A DNA stretch of 64,000 nt from Clostridia bacterium UC5.1-1C12 (GTDB lineage Bacteria; Bacillota_I; Bacilli_A; Erysipelotrichales; Erysipelotrichaceae), in contig BBZX01000002.1 of NCBI GenBank assembly GCA_001305055.1, positions 354,385 through 418,384 on the forward strand, given 5' to 3'. The notes under the pieces were generated by a model, which was not told the origin of the DNA, did not search any database, and saw only the letters and a program-made list of their open reading frames with translations. The stretch's first letter is position 1, and the number at the start of each line of letters is the position of its first letter. The position numbers were made by a program, and so were the translations under genes. Of this stretch, positions 18,332 through 29,090 are shown in pieces.

Positions 18332-20884
18332 CTATTTAATCAATCCTAGCTTTTTGGCTTTCAGCACGGCATCCATTGAATTATTTACCTCCAATTTTTT
18401 GTAGGCCAGCGACGTATGCGATTTAATGGTAGGTATACTGAGTTTCGTGATTTCTGAAATTTCTGCATTCTTATACCCTTGAGCAAGCAGCTCCAGCATC
18501 AGTGTCTGCTGCTTGGACAGCTTGATTTGCTTGTTCGTTTTTTTGCCTATATCCGCCATGTATCCCTTGTGGCTGATGCCAAAGCTATGCGCTGCCAGCA
18601 TTACCTCATTGATATATGCTCGGCGAAGCGAACCGGTGTACTCATTGCTGCCTGCTTTATTAAGAATCCGTTTCAGAATCGGTACGACCGATTTACCTTC
18701 ATTGGCAGCGATCCGTATGAAGCCATAGGGCTGCAGAACTTCCAATGCTTCGATAAGCTCGGCTTCTGCTTCTTGTTTGCGGTTTTGTTCCCAATACAGA
18801 ACAGCCAGCATGACGCCTGCTTCGCATCGATCCAGCGGGCGATTTAAGTTTTTTCCAAAATCTTTGAGCAGAAGCAGATAGTGCATGGCATTTTTCATAT
18901 CACCCAGTGCCGCATAGGCACGGGCAGTGATAAAATGCTGAAAAGAACGGAAGAATTCGATATGATCGATATCAGTGACATAATACTTTGCCAGCCATTC
19001 CTGAGCTGCGCTTTTATCACCGTCAAACAGCTTCCACAAAGTATGGTAGGCTGTCAGGTTCGGCAAGAAATATTGTGCCGAACTATTAACAAATACAGAC
19101 AGCTCCTCTATAACTTTAGCGGCTTCACTGTACCGTCCCATCTGCCAGAGAATGCTGTGCTGCAAAATCAAGACGCAGATACGTCCATCCGGCTTATTAT
19201 CCTCTGTAATCAGATTGCAGACATGATTATTTTGCTGGTAGGCTGTCTCCAGCTGGTTGCGCTCATAGGCAAAAGAGGCCATGATACCCGGACGCAGATA
19301 CACCCATTCCGCACCAAGCAGCGGTGCAAAAGTGCCGTCGATCTTGTCAAGTATCGATGGATCAAGGGCAATTTCTGAATAGTCACGGTTACTTCGGTGC
19401 ATATATGGAAGATTGTGGGTAAAGGACGCAATATTTGTAGCAAGACCCGACTGGGTATAACTTTTCAGTACCTTACCGAACAGATAGAAAAGCTTAACCT
19501 GTGTTTTCAGTGATTTCCGGTAGTCCACGTGAAAGGCCAGCATCGCAAATTCCACAAATTCATTGCCCGCTTTAGCAATTCGCGGCAGGTTCAGAAGGAT
19601 GGCATCCATATGCTTTGCATATTCCTTATAACGGCTGGTAAGGTAGTAGTACCATGCGTATAGGACATGCAGCACGGGTGCTTCACGGGAGGCGCGTTCG
19701 GGCAGCGGATTTGCAAAAAAGCTATGCAGGAAATCTGCGTAATCTGCCACACCGTTTTTGTGGCCTCTAAACAGGAAGAGAAATAAAAAATTATCCGTTC
19801 CCTTGTAGTCGCCGCTCATCAGCCAGAAACGCAGTGCCCGCGAATAATCTTCATGATCCTTATAATAACGTGCAGCTGTTTTATAGAGAGAAGCTGTATC
19901 AGTCGCAGATACCGTAAGCTGTTTTTGTAAAAATTCCTGAAACAGATGATGATAGCGGAATGTATCTCCATGCAGACGGCTTAAAAAAGAATTGGATCTG
20001 CTTAGCTCCTCCATGATCCCATAGGCGTCACTTCTCCCGGAAAGAGCACATGCAAGCTCGGTATCAAACTCATCAGCAACAGAGGTACACATACAGAACT
20101 TCCGCAAATCAGTATCCCATGTATTCCAAGCCAAGCTTTCAAAGAAATGAGCAAAATCATCCCCGCTGCCTCCGGAAACTTTCCCGGAGTGAGCAACAGC
20201 ATTTACACCGATGGCCCAACCGTCAGTTGCCATGTAGACAAACTTTGCCTCATCCGGTGTAAGAAAGTGTCCCAGCTTGTTCATATACCATTTGATTTCA
20301 GTTTCTGAGAAGCGCAGCGCATCTCTTTGAATAATATTTTTCTTTTCATCCTTAATGAACGGCAGCAGTTCGGTTGGCATTTCACCGCGGGAAAGGATGA
20401 CAAAGGTAAACGTATGCGGCAGACGGCGCAGAATGATCGGTAAAGATTTAATGATTTCTCCATTTGTTATTATATGAAAATCATCTAACACGATTACATG
20501 GCGGTCGGATTTCGGATACAATTCACTGAGCAGCTCAACCGTATGTTCTACGGGTGTGGCGGAAAACGCCGGATCTGTCAGTATGTGCTCTAATCTTTTA
20601 TTGTCAGGCTGAAGGGAATAAAAACCCGTGGCAAGCAGCTTGTAGAACACAGACAGGGAATTGTCGTAGCTATCCAGCCCGATCCATACCGGTGTCTGTT
20701 CATTTTGATCCAGCCAAAGTAATGTACTTACCGTTTTGCCGCTGCCGCCCTGAGCAGAAACAAACACAAAGCCGTCTCTAGATGCTTCATCAAAACGCGT
20801 CAGTAAACTTTTACGCGGTACACATACCTCCGGAAGCTGTGCCGGGCTGAACTTATCACTTAAAAAAATGGGTTTGTCATTCAT
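18332..20884 (-). CDS. MalT-like LuxR-family regulator with STAND ATPase (LAL type)
   Basis: An 850-residue regulator. The N-terminal nucleotide-binding domain has Walker A QGGSGKT (residues 45-51) and Walker B HVIVLDDFH. The central several hundred residues form a TPR-like helical array (for example MGRYSEAAKVIEELSVF and ALGDMKNAMHYLLLL). The C-terminal LuxR helix-turn-helix reads LSKQQTLMLELLAQGYKNAEI, with the second helix TIKSHTSLAYKKLEV. LAL proteins bind an inducer and ATP, oligomerise and activate nearby operons. It is intact despite its length, which contrasts with the many frameshifts around it. It faces the four-helix-bundle gene and the giant secreted protein, so these are its likely targets, by inference. 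Confidence 0.88.
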   Translation of the reverse strand: MNDKPIFLSDKFSPAQLPEVCVPRKSLLTRFDEASRDGFVFVSAQGGSGKTVSTLLWLDQNEQTPVWIGLDSYDNSLSVFYKLLATGFYSLQPDNKRLEHILTDPAFSATPVEHTVELLSELYPKSDRHVIVLDDFHIITNGEIIKSLPIILRRLPHTFTFVILSRGEMPTELLPFIKDEKKNIIQRDALRFSETEIKWYMNKLGHFLTPDEAKFVYMATDGWAIGVNAVAHSGKVSGGSGDDFAHFFESLAWNTWDTDLRKFCMCTSVADEFDTELACALSGRSDAYGIMEELSRSNSFLSRLHGDTFRYHHLFQEFLQKQLTVSATDTASLYKTAARYYKDHEDYSRALRFWLMSGDYKGTDNFLFLFLFRGHKNGVADYADFLHSFFANPLPERASREAPVLHVLYAWYYYLTSRYKEYAKHMDAILLNLPRIAKAGNEFVEFAMLAFHVDYRKSLKTQVKLFYLFGKVLKSYTQSGLATNIASFTHNLPYMHRSNRDYSEIALDPSILDKIDGTFAPLLGAEWVYLRPGIMASFAYERNQLETAYQQNNHVCNLITEDNKPDGRICVLILQHSILWQMGRYSEAAKVIEELSVFVNSSAQYFLPNLTAYHTLWKLFDGDKSAAQEWLAKYYVTDIDHIEFFRSFQHFITARAYAALGDMKNAMHYLLLLKDFGKNLNRPLDRCEAGVMLAVLYWEQNRKQEAEAELIEALEVLQPYGFIRIAANEGKSVVPILKRILNKAGSNEYTGSLRRAYINEVMLAAHSFGISHKGYMADIGKKTNKQIKLSKQQTLMLELLAQGYKNAEISEITKLSIPTIKSHTSLAYKKLEVNNSMDAVLKAKKLGLIK

Positions 20885-20943
20885 TTAAGCACCCCTTTCT
20901 AAAAGAAAAACTATATGCTTTTATCTCAGTATAACACAAATAA

Positions 20944-20992
20944 AAATAAATAAAAGTTCAAAAAACCTCATACCGTATGATTTTATTTATTT
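20944..20992. promoter_or_regulatory. Nested inverted repeats in the LAL/four-helix-bundle divergent region
   Basis: AAATAAATAAAA (20944-20955) is a perfect inverted repeat of TTTTATTTATTT (20981-20992). Inside it lies the smaller palindrome CATACCGTATG (20969-20979). It lies between divergent starts at 20884 and 21034. The AT-rich outer arms might be chance, but the inner palindrome has the form of an operator. Confidence 0.45.
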
Positions 20993-21033
20993 CAATCTTA
21001 TGGTATCTTTAGCTTAGAAAGGCGGTGACGTGC

Positions 21034-21327
21034 ATGGATATTCCGAATTGTGCCTATGATTTATCGGTAAGAATCGCCGAAGCAGTGCGTTATTTAAAGG
21101 AGATTCACAGCGATTTACCGCTGACTGACAAGCTGCTTGAGTGTGGTATCAAAGTAGGTATCTACGCTCGTGAAGGTGATTTCAAGAATACTGCTGACAA
21201 TATCCGCCAAGTGGACTATATACTGGAGATGGCGGCGAGATCCGGCTATCTGAGCGAACGTCAAAGTCTTCCGATCCGAAATAAATGTGCTGAATTGTTA
21301 GCAGCTATAAAGGAATCGGCAAAGTAA
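21034..21327 (+). CDS. Four-helix-bundle protein (S23/IVP-like family)
   Basis: A 97-residue all-helical protein of the TIGR02436-like four-helix-bundle family, first seen in intervening sequences of 23S rRNA genes and elsewhere linked to diversity-generating systems. Diagnostic segments are YDLSVRIAEAVRYLKEIHSD, ECGIKVGIYAREGDF and DNIRQVDYILEMAARSGYL. I chose the ATG at 21034 (AAAGGCGG 8 bases upstream) over a GTG at 21025. Here it is a stand-alone gene, not within an rRNA. It lies 72 bases upstream of the giant secreted protein. Its molecular role is unknown. Confidence 0.7.
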   Translation: MDIPNCAYDLSVRIAEAVRYLKEIHSDLPLTDKLLECGIKVGIYAREGDFKNTADNIRQVDYILEMAARSGYLSERQSLPIRNKCAELLAAIKESAK

Positions 21328-21399
21328 CACACACTCAAAAAGAAGATGTGAACAAGGGTTTCAAGGATTAATATCAACTGAAGTAAGGAGGGAACAGAT

Positions 21400-24300
21400 A
21401 TGAAACAGAGAATAAGAAAATTAGGGCTATTATTTGTATCAGCAGCTATGATCGTTACGCATTTTCCGTCAGTGGTCAGGGCGGCGGATGATGTGCCGAA
21501 GGATGGAGAAATTGCTTCCTTTGTAGATTTGGATAGCAGCATACAAACGCAGACGGTTCAGCTAGGTACAGAACTTTCAGCTTTAAATCTGCCTGATAAG
21601 CTGAGTGCAATCATTTATCATGTAGAGGAAACAGTAATTACTGAAGAAGAGGATAAGGCATCTGAAAAGATTCAGCAGCCTGTCGCTGATCTTGGCGAGG
21701 ATGAAGAGGGTGCAATCGATCAGAATGTGCAAAAGCCTTCTGAAGCAGACGGCAGCAGTACAGAAAATAATAAAACGGAAACCCCTGTTACTACGTCCAT
21801 AGAGGAAATTCCTGTTATCTGGAACAGCAGTCCAGCCTATGACGGCAATGCTGCTAACAGCTATGTTTTTAAAGCTGATGCAGGTGAAGCAATCTTATCC
21901 AGCGGTGCAGAGCTTCCGCAGATTACTGTGATCGTTGCAGAGGATACCGCTGGCAGTGAGATATCAGGGATAAACGTACCAGCTGTATATTCACTGGATG
22001 ATACTATTAACGAATTGTTAGGTATGTCATATTTTGAAGGTGGTTCATATATTGTTGATACTTTTGATGCTTCTATATCTACTGATGAGTCTTATGCCGA
22101 TATAACGCTGTATTCTGATTTAGATCCAGATAAAGTCTATCTGCGACAGAAGTTCGGACCAATGTATCCGGAGTTTACTATACGATGGGGACTTTTCCAA
22201 ATGGTGACCGCGATACACATTGGACTAAGAGTGATTCTGCATATATCAGCGTGAAGAAGATTGGGGAAATGTTTGACAATGTCGCTGAAGATATAAAAGA
22301 CAAGCAGATCCGGTTGAATGTCAAAGAGCTTGCCGAAAACTATAAATTAAAATATGTAAACGGTTTTTATGATATGACTGCCAATGTGGACAGCATAGGG
22401 GGACTGGGTTTAAAAATCGGGCTCAATGAATCTGGGGCTCCTTACTATGACGAAGAAGATCTTGTAGCTATGATGAATGCGGTCTATGACCGGGTTTTTG
22501 TTGCAGTTGATACTGAAGAAAATACCACTGAACAGTCATCAAAATCATATCAGATGGACATAAGCGGCCATTGGCAAATAGAAGAAACTGATGGGGACGA
22601 TGGTTCTGGATACAAACTTGTTGTTGATGATGCTCTGAAGGAGAAATATAAAGGCAAAACATTGAGTGGTTTTAACTGGGACTTAATCGCGGTAGAGGCT
22701 CGGATAGGCTATTTGATTAAAGACTATGAATATAAACAAAAAACTATTAATTATGCTACTGATGGCCAGCCGGTGAGTATCAAAGATGTTTATGATCAAT
22801 TGCCTAAAACCATGACGAGTACTTTTATCAAAGGGTATGATTATGGCGATTATGGTGAAACGTTTACTAAAGTGATGAATATTAAATGGAAATTAGATAC
22901 TGAGTATAATACAAACAATATTGATAGCACTGAAGATGATTCAATGGAACAATTGGTTAAAGCGGGAGATGTACTTCATTTCGTAGTAGACTTGGAGAAT
23001 CTTACTAGTAACAACTATATTAAAATAGGCAATGATCATACACCGCCTGAAATAACAGTTAATATTACAGACAAATATACTCCAAGCTATGATTATGATA
23101 GTGATGATGAAAATACTACTAAGTACATCACCAAATATCATGTTGAGGATAGAGAAGAACTTGGTAAAAATACCGATACATGCAGCTTGAGAGTTATAAA
23201 AATTATCCACATCAATATATTGCGTTCCCGAATCAGACATTAGAGGACATCGGCTGGAAAAATGAGGTCTTAGTGGACTACTACACCGAAGATGGCAAGA
23301 CAGGATCAGAGTGGCTAACACTTGATTGGGAAATGGATCATAATGGAAATCATGATAGTGACCCATATTATCCAATGTACTCTGATGAAAAAGGTTTCAG
23401 TGAAATTCGTATCGACATCACTGAAGCTATCATGAAAGGTTCGGCAGATCTAGGTGGAGAATGGGAAAATGCTCCGGGTGTAGAACCGCCCGAGATACGT
23501 ATATTAATATTGAGAAACTGGATCAATATAGATCTCAGCAAACATGCCAATACGGATCAAATTAAGGATATAGATCTGTCGTTAGTGGTTGAAAATGGCG
23601 TTTTGACTGTCAGCTATGGTTATTATGAAGAAAAATCATATAATCGATATGGCATCAAAGGAGAGTGGTATTATCCGACAGAAACTTATGATATGAATAA
23701 TTATATCGGCATAAGGCTGTATTCATCAGATGATACTTACGTTCATACTTTCAGCGAACAGCCATTACTGACTATAAAAGATGAAAATGTTAATCTTGTA
23801 TTAGATAATGTTAAAATAGAACGTGTATATTCTAAGAATATCAATCAGCCAATTATTGATATCATTTCTACAAAACTATTAGGCCCTAAGGCACTGATGG
23901 ATCCTTACGAACCTCACAAACTCAAGGAGGGCTGGATATCAAATCCACTTAACATTAAAGCATATGCAGATAATTTTGTAATAAATAATATGTGGTATCC
24001 GGATATTTTGGCCAATCAGTTTACCTCCAGTCTGAATCTCTATGTAGTCGGAAAGAATCGGATTGAGACTGACTTCACGGGTGGTGAAATAATCCGTGTG
24101 CCATATAACGCGATGGTCGCAATCAGCGGGTTAAACGGAACGGATACCGAATTGACTGCCATCGGCGGTGCATATTATACGGTTATCGGTAATAATGAGG
24201 AATCCGGGCATATCTTTGTCCATGATGTTAAGCTTAATTTGGGGAAAAACATAGAGCTTGGCAATACAATTCCTTTTATGGGAACTAATACGCAGACAGC

Positions 24301-26488
24301 ACCATCAACAGCAAAACAGATGGTTGAGGGTAGAATGGGGTATGATCTTCTGGGAAATTTGCGATTAAGAAATTTTGAGGCGAAAAGCAGGCCAATCGTA
24401 ATCAGCGGATCAAAGGCAATCGTTGCCCCTATATTGTATAGCAAATTAAGCAATTCTGTAAGATGGTCTGAGAAAATGACAGTCGGAACTCTGGATCTTT
24501 CACTTGACAGTCAGCTGATTGTAAAGGATGGCGCGACATTATGCACGGCAACAAATTATTTGCCGCCGGCATATTCAATGCTGAATGCGTGGAAACAACG
24601 CCAAGAACGTCCTTTCAAAGATTCACAGATTATTTTCAAGTATGGAAGTGAGGATGAGTATGCGGTTAAATTTGATACTGAAGGAACTATACAATTAGGA
24701 GCTGATGTAACACTGAAGGAAACATCCAGAGATCAAGATCATTTTGGTTTAGGTGTGAGTGTGAAAATAAATGGTATGTATCCATTGACACCGCTTGATT
24801 TTAAAGCTCTAGGATATGTGGAAAATTTTGGCCCGATTCAATTGGATAAGGTTAACAGTAAAGATGAAAGTATCACGGAACTCATCAGTTACAAAACAAC
24901 GGGTAATGATCTGGAACCGCTTGATATGCAGCCGTTGGAAAGAAACATTAATGTTGAATTTGACCGAGATATAAAGACGGGTCTTTATGAGTTTATGCTG
25001 AGTGTAAGCAATGATTTTTATCATTTAGAACCTGTAAAGTACAGTTTTGTTGAAGAAGAAAGACCGACAATCATTCAATTCCGATTTGCGAGTGAAGAAG
25101 ACCTTGCATTATTCAATAGGGATGATACAAAAATTCAAATTCTGATAATCCTAAGCTGACAACAACCATTTCCGAATCGAAAGTGAAGGATGCTCCTTCA
25201 GATTCGAATTCTGATGATCCTAAGCTGACAAAAGCGGCTAAGATATTAATGGCAGCCTATGGTGTGAATATGGATGATTTGAATTTTGTGGGTATTAATT
25301 TAGACAGGCAAAACGTATGGATCACAAAAGAAGAACAAGAGGCTCTTACTTACTTTGGATTACAAAGAATTGCAAGAGAAGTAGAAGCTGAAAATGCTAA
25401 ACTCGAGGACGAAAAAAGACAAGAAGAGCTAGAAGAGCTTCTTATGTCTGAGGAGGAGTTAACGGCTAAAAGAACGCAAGAATTTGCCGATAAGTATGGT
25501 GTAACAATTGAAGATCTTGAAGAAATCGGCATAAAGATCAACGGCAATACAGTTGCTCTTTTGAGTGATGAACAGCGTCTGAAACTCCAAGATAAAATCA
25601 ATGAGAATGTAGAAGCGAAAGAGGAAAATGTACTGAATAACTATCAGCTCAACATGGCAACGGGAGAAACAGGAGCAACGTATTATGTGCAATATGTAGA
25701 CAGACTGGCACCAAGCTATGATGAATTGATCAATGAAGATTTTCCGCAGTATTTATTTGCAGAGGTTAGCCGCAAGGTTAATGGCAAGGAGAGAATCTAC
25801 TTTGAACTGGTTCCAATTACTAGATGGGTAGAGCAATTCCTGCCGATAGAAATGAAAAACCAAGTTGCATGGCAGCGAGGTTATATATCTCAGGATAGTT
25901 ATGCATTAAAGCCTAATCTTAGCTTTATAAAAGCAAATGCCGGAAACTACATGTTTGCAGCTGAATTACCTGAAGAATATACTTTTTGCTTTTGGTACTG
26001 AATCAGCGCCGATAGCGGCAGTAAGAGTGATAGAAAGTAATCAGACGAAGAAGTCTAATTACATGATTGATCAACTTTTGGATGCCCTATCGGGGAATGA
26101 TCAAGCTATGGTTAATGAGTATGTGACAAGTGAAGGATGGCTTGATATATTGATAAACCTTGAGGAAGAAGTATCAAGAGAGGATGTGCAACGACAACCT
26201 TACTACTGTTATCTCATAAACCTTGATCTTGAATATCCGCCTGATATGCAGGAAGGTATTTATGTTTATAGAGATAGAAATTATGGTGCTTCAGAGTACA
26301 TTCCGCCTGATTATGGAGGGCCTACTCGTACACGCGAAGAAACTTGGAGCTTATATAAACCTGTATATACAATCGGAGAGTATTTAGGTTCGGTACCAGC
26401 AATCTTCAATATGAGTTTATACTGGGAAATACCTAGGGGATTTGCACGAGTGACTTTCCGTATATACGATATAGTTTTTGGATGGTAA
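21400..26488 (+). CDS. Giant secreted/surface protein of about 1,696 residues (four frameshifts)
   Basis: After correction this is one frame. Residues 1-28 are a Sec signal peptide (ends VVRAADD). Residues about 40-190 form an Ig-like segment after an acidic, low-complexity insert (IPVIWNSSPAYDGNAANSYVF). Long beta-rich stretches with many aspartates follow. At about 25130-25240 the motif SNSDxPKLT occurs twice about 20 residues apart, leading to a charged coiled-coil region (EVEAENAKLEDEKRQEELEE). The C-terminus (YDIVFGW) has no LPXTG, choline-binding or S-layer anchor. Frameshifts: one base lost near 22180, an A near 23172, an A near 25131, one extra T near 25988; 5,091 corrected bases are divisible by three. 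AAGGAGG precedes the start. Function unknown; surface adhesin or matrix protein is a guess. Confidence 0.7.
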
Positions 26489-26552
26489 GTGCTGAAAAAA
26501 GTGTACTGTTTCATGATTTTTGCAAGGTGCTGAATCATGGAGATCAATCTAA

Positions 26553-26591
26553 AAAAACAGCTTGTCAGGGTAAAACCGGCAGGCTGTTTTT
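26553..26591 (+). terminator. Terminator after the giant secreted protein
   Basis: AAAAACAGC (26553-26561) pairs with GCTGTTTTT (26583-26591) with a partly paired inner region. Between 26592 and 26907 I see no convincing gene; a 62-codon frame at 26613 lacks a ribosome site. Confidence 0.75.
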
Positions 26592-26907
26592 AGCTGTGAT
26601 GGAATATAAATAATGAGCCGAGGCTCATCCTTATCATTCAGGGGGGAGCGGCAGTCAATCTTGAATTTATTCTTTTCCTTATATACTGAGTTTGCTTCTG
26701 CTATCATTGATATGAAATGGGAGCACAATGACAAAGAATCAATGGATGGACATATATTTCAGCTCTGCAGACGATATTGCATCAATTTATGTATGGGCTG
26801 ATTCTTTCTTATTTGCTGTTATGTATAAAAATGATAGAAAGCTCAGGTAAAATTTTTAAACTTTTATTATAATATGTTAAACTATACCTAAACAGGAAGG
26901 TGTCAAC

Positions 26908-28033
26908 ATGAAAAGGTTCAGAGTGTATATTTTATTTGTGCTGATTGGTATTGTTTCATTGGGGTTATATCAATATTGGCAGACAGTAAACCGCATCGTA
27001 TTTTATTTCGATAATATAGAAGCAGTATCGGCAGCGGGTGAATTGGAATATCAGGATTCAATCGATCTGTCAGCGGCCGCAATCGGTTTACGTGCTGTAA
27101 AAGGAAATCAGGATATTAGTGATCAGATCATAAGCCTGACTTATCCATTACGGAATTAAAAACATATCAATTAATCTATAAAGCAGATGGTGCTGAATTC
27201 AATTATGAATTGAATGTCAGTGATAAGACAGCACCTCTTCTAAGTGCAGAGGGCAATATTACATTAATGCAGGGAGAAGCGTTTGATACACGGTTGCTGA
27301 ACCTTCAGGCGATAGATGATTTTGATGGTGATATCAGCGATAAAATCATTGTGACAGGGGATGTGGAACCATCAATTCCTGGTGATTATGAATTACATGC
27401 TGAGGTCAGTGACAGTTCAGGAAATAAAGCAGAGACTGTTTTGCTGGTTCATGTTGAAGCGATGCCGCAGATCGATCAGCCAGCGGATGATCCGGTGATG
27501 AATGCTGTGAGTGATCCTGATTCCATTACGGTGATGATCAATAAACAGAATACACTGCCGGATGGCTGGGAGCCCGCTGATTTAGTCTCTATCGGAAATA
27601 ATCATTATCTGCGAAAGGAAGCTGCCAAGTCATTAGAAATGATGCGAAATGATGCCCAAAACAGTGGAATCAGCTTTAATGTAATCAGTTCATACCGTTC
27701 TCAGACATATCAGACTGATCTTTATAATCGCTACATGGCCTCAGATCCGTACAATGCACCTTATTACAGTGCATATCCGCGAACGAGTGAGCATGAATTA
27801 GGCTTGGCGGTTGATATCAGTTATGATTATTCATTGCATAATGATCTGGCAGAAAGTGAGTTAGGACAATGGATGGCTGCCAATGCGCATAATTATGGCT
27901 GGATCATGCGTTATCCTGAAGGCAAAACAGAAAGTACAGGTTATTATTATGAAGCATGGCACTGGCGTTATGTGGGTACAGAGCTTGCAGAGGCACTTTA
28001 CAGCAGCGTTTATGCATGGAAGAATATAGATAA
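26908..28033 (+). CDS. VanY-like D-alanyl-D-alanine carboxypeptidase with DUF5011-type domain (two frameshifts)
   Basis: A 375-residue membrane-anchored M15B peptidase that would trim the terminal D-Ala of peptidoglycan stem peptides. An N-terminal transmembrane anchor lies at about residues 5-22. An Ig-like DUF5011-type domain follows (TAPLLSAEGNITLMQGE ... DFDGDISDKI ... DSSGNKAETVLLVHV). The catalytic domain has SSYRSQTYQ, the zinc motif SEHELGLAVDIS and EAWHWRYVG. One T is missing near 27140 (corrected SLTLSITELKTYQ) and one G near 28008 (corrected SSGLCMEEYR, ending at 28033). Uncorrected, the frame runs on to 28232 through the terminator and the opposing gene, which is implausible. The ribosome site is AGGAAGGTG. 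Confidence 0.82.
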
Positions 28034-28050
28034 GGCTGTTTGCCAAATAA

Positions 28051-28089
28051 AAAGAGTATTACACATGATGATCATGCTGAATACTCTTT
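28051..28089. terminator. Bidirectional terminator between vanY-like and LysR genes
   Basis: AAAGAGTAT (28051-28059) pairs with ATACTCTTT (28081-28089), with an inner palindrome around GATGATCATG. T runs follow on both strands. Confidence 0.8.
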
Positions 28090-28963
28090 TTAGTATTAGA
28101 ATTTATATATTTAATAAATCGGCGCACAATTTCGCTTTTTTCCTGATATTTCATTACTGCCATGCAGACATTGCGGACATATGGATGTTCAATTGGCACA
28201 AATGCAATACCGTCAAATTTTCGGATATTTAATGAATCCGTCATGATTGCACAGCCGACGCCGGCTTTGACTAAGCTTAATATTGCTTGGTCTTCATTGG
28301 CTTCACTGACGATGCAGGGTAGAATATTCATTTCGGTATACATATTTAATAAGATGTGATGAATGGCAGATTCCGGAGAATGAGCCACGTATTTTTCATG
28401 TCCTGCTTCTTCCATGGTGATCGAAGTTTTCTTGGCAAATGGATGATCCGGAAGGCAGGCAAATACGAAGCGCTGTCTGACAATAGGCATAAATTCAATA
28501 TCTTTTTCAAGATGATTGGGAGTACAGAATACCGCATCATATTCCTCATTCTTTAAACCGCGAATCAATTCCTGCGATACATTCTCTTTTAATGAGAAAA
28601 AGATAGGTTTATCCTCCTGTTCGATAAAACCATGAATCAATTCGGGAATATAATCCATAGATAAAGAAGTGATAAAGCCAAGATTGATCTGTGCACCATC
28701 CCTGTTATTTCTTTACGCAAGTATTCATTGCCTTTGTCAAGCTCACGCAAGGCAACCTTTACATATTCATAATATTGTTTTCCCTGCTTAGTTAAAACGA
28801 CATTGCGCCCTTGTTTCTTAAATAAGAAAACATTCAGTTCAGCTTCTAATGAACTGATTGCTTTTGATAAGGTAGGCTGTGCAATATGCAGTTCTTCGCT
28901 GGCTTTTGTATAATGCTGATATTTAGCAAGTACAGAAAAATAATATAACTGATTCAAATTCAT
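28059..28963 (-). CDS. LysR-family transcriptional regulator (frameshifted near 28702)
   Basis: A 301-residue LysR regulator. The winged helix is MNLNQLYYFSVLAKYQHYTK through LHIAQPTLSKAISSLEAELN, followed by the linker helix. The effector-binding domain includes EEYDAVFCTPN, FVFACLPDHPFAKK and LVKAGVGCAIMTDS. One G is missing near 28702; restoring it gives DGAQINLGFITSLSMDYIP. It starts 127 bases from the divergent flavin reductase gene, the standard arrangement for LysR control, so its inducer may be the reductase substrate. Confidence 0.88.
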
Positions 28964-29090
28964 AAAGAAACCTCACTTATATTCTTATTTTAGTATAATC
29001 TATTACTTTTGGCTATGAATATTTGCTTGTGAGTTTATTTATTATCAATTTAAAAGAGATAAAATTAAGAGTAATCAGGGAGGATTAGAG

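Noticed and set aside
21034..21327. Intervening sequence of a 23S rRNA gene
   Set aside because: The four-helix-bundle protein is of that family, but no rRNA sequence flanks it.
26613..26801. 62-codon frame after the giant secreted protein
   Set aside because: No Shine-Dalgarno sequence, unlikely amino-acid pattern, and it starts directly after a terminator.
28034..28232. C-terminal extension of the VanY-like frame as read
   Set aside because: It runs through a strong terminator and into the opposing LysR gene. A one-base correction near 28008 gives a normal ending at 28033.
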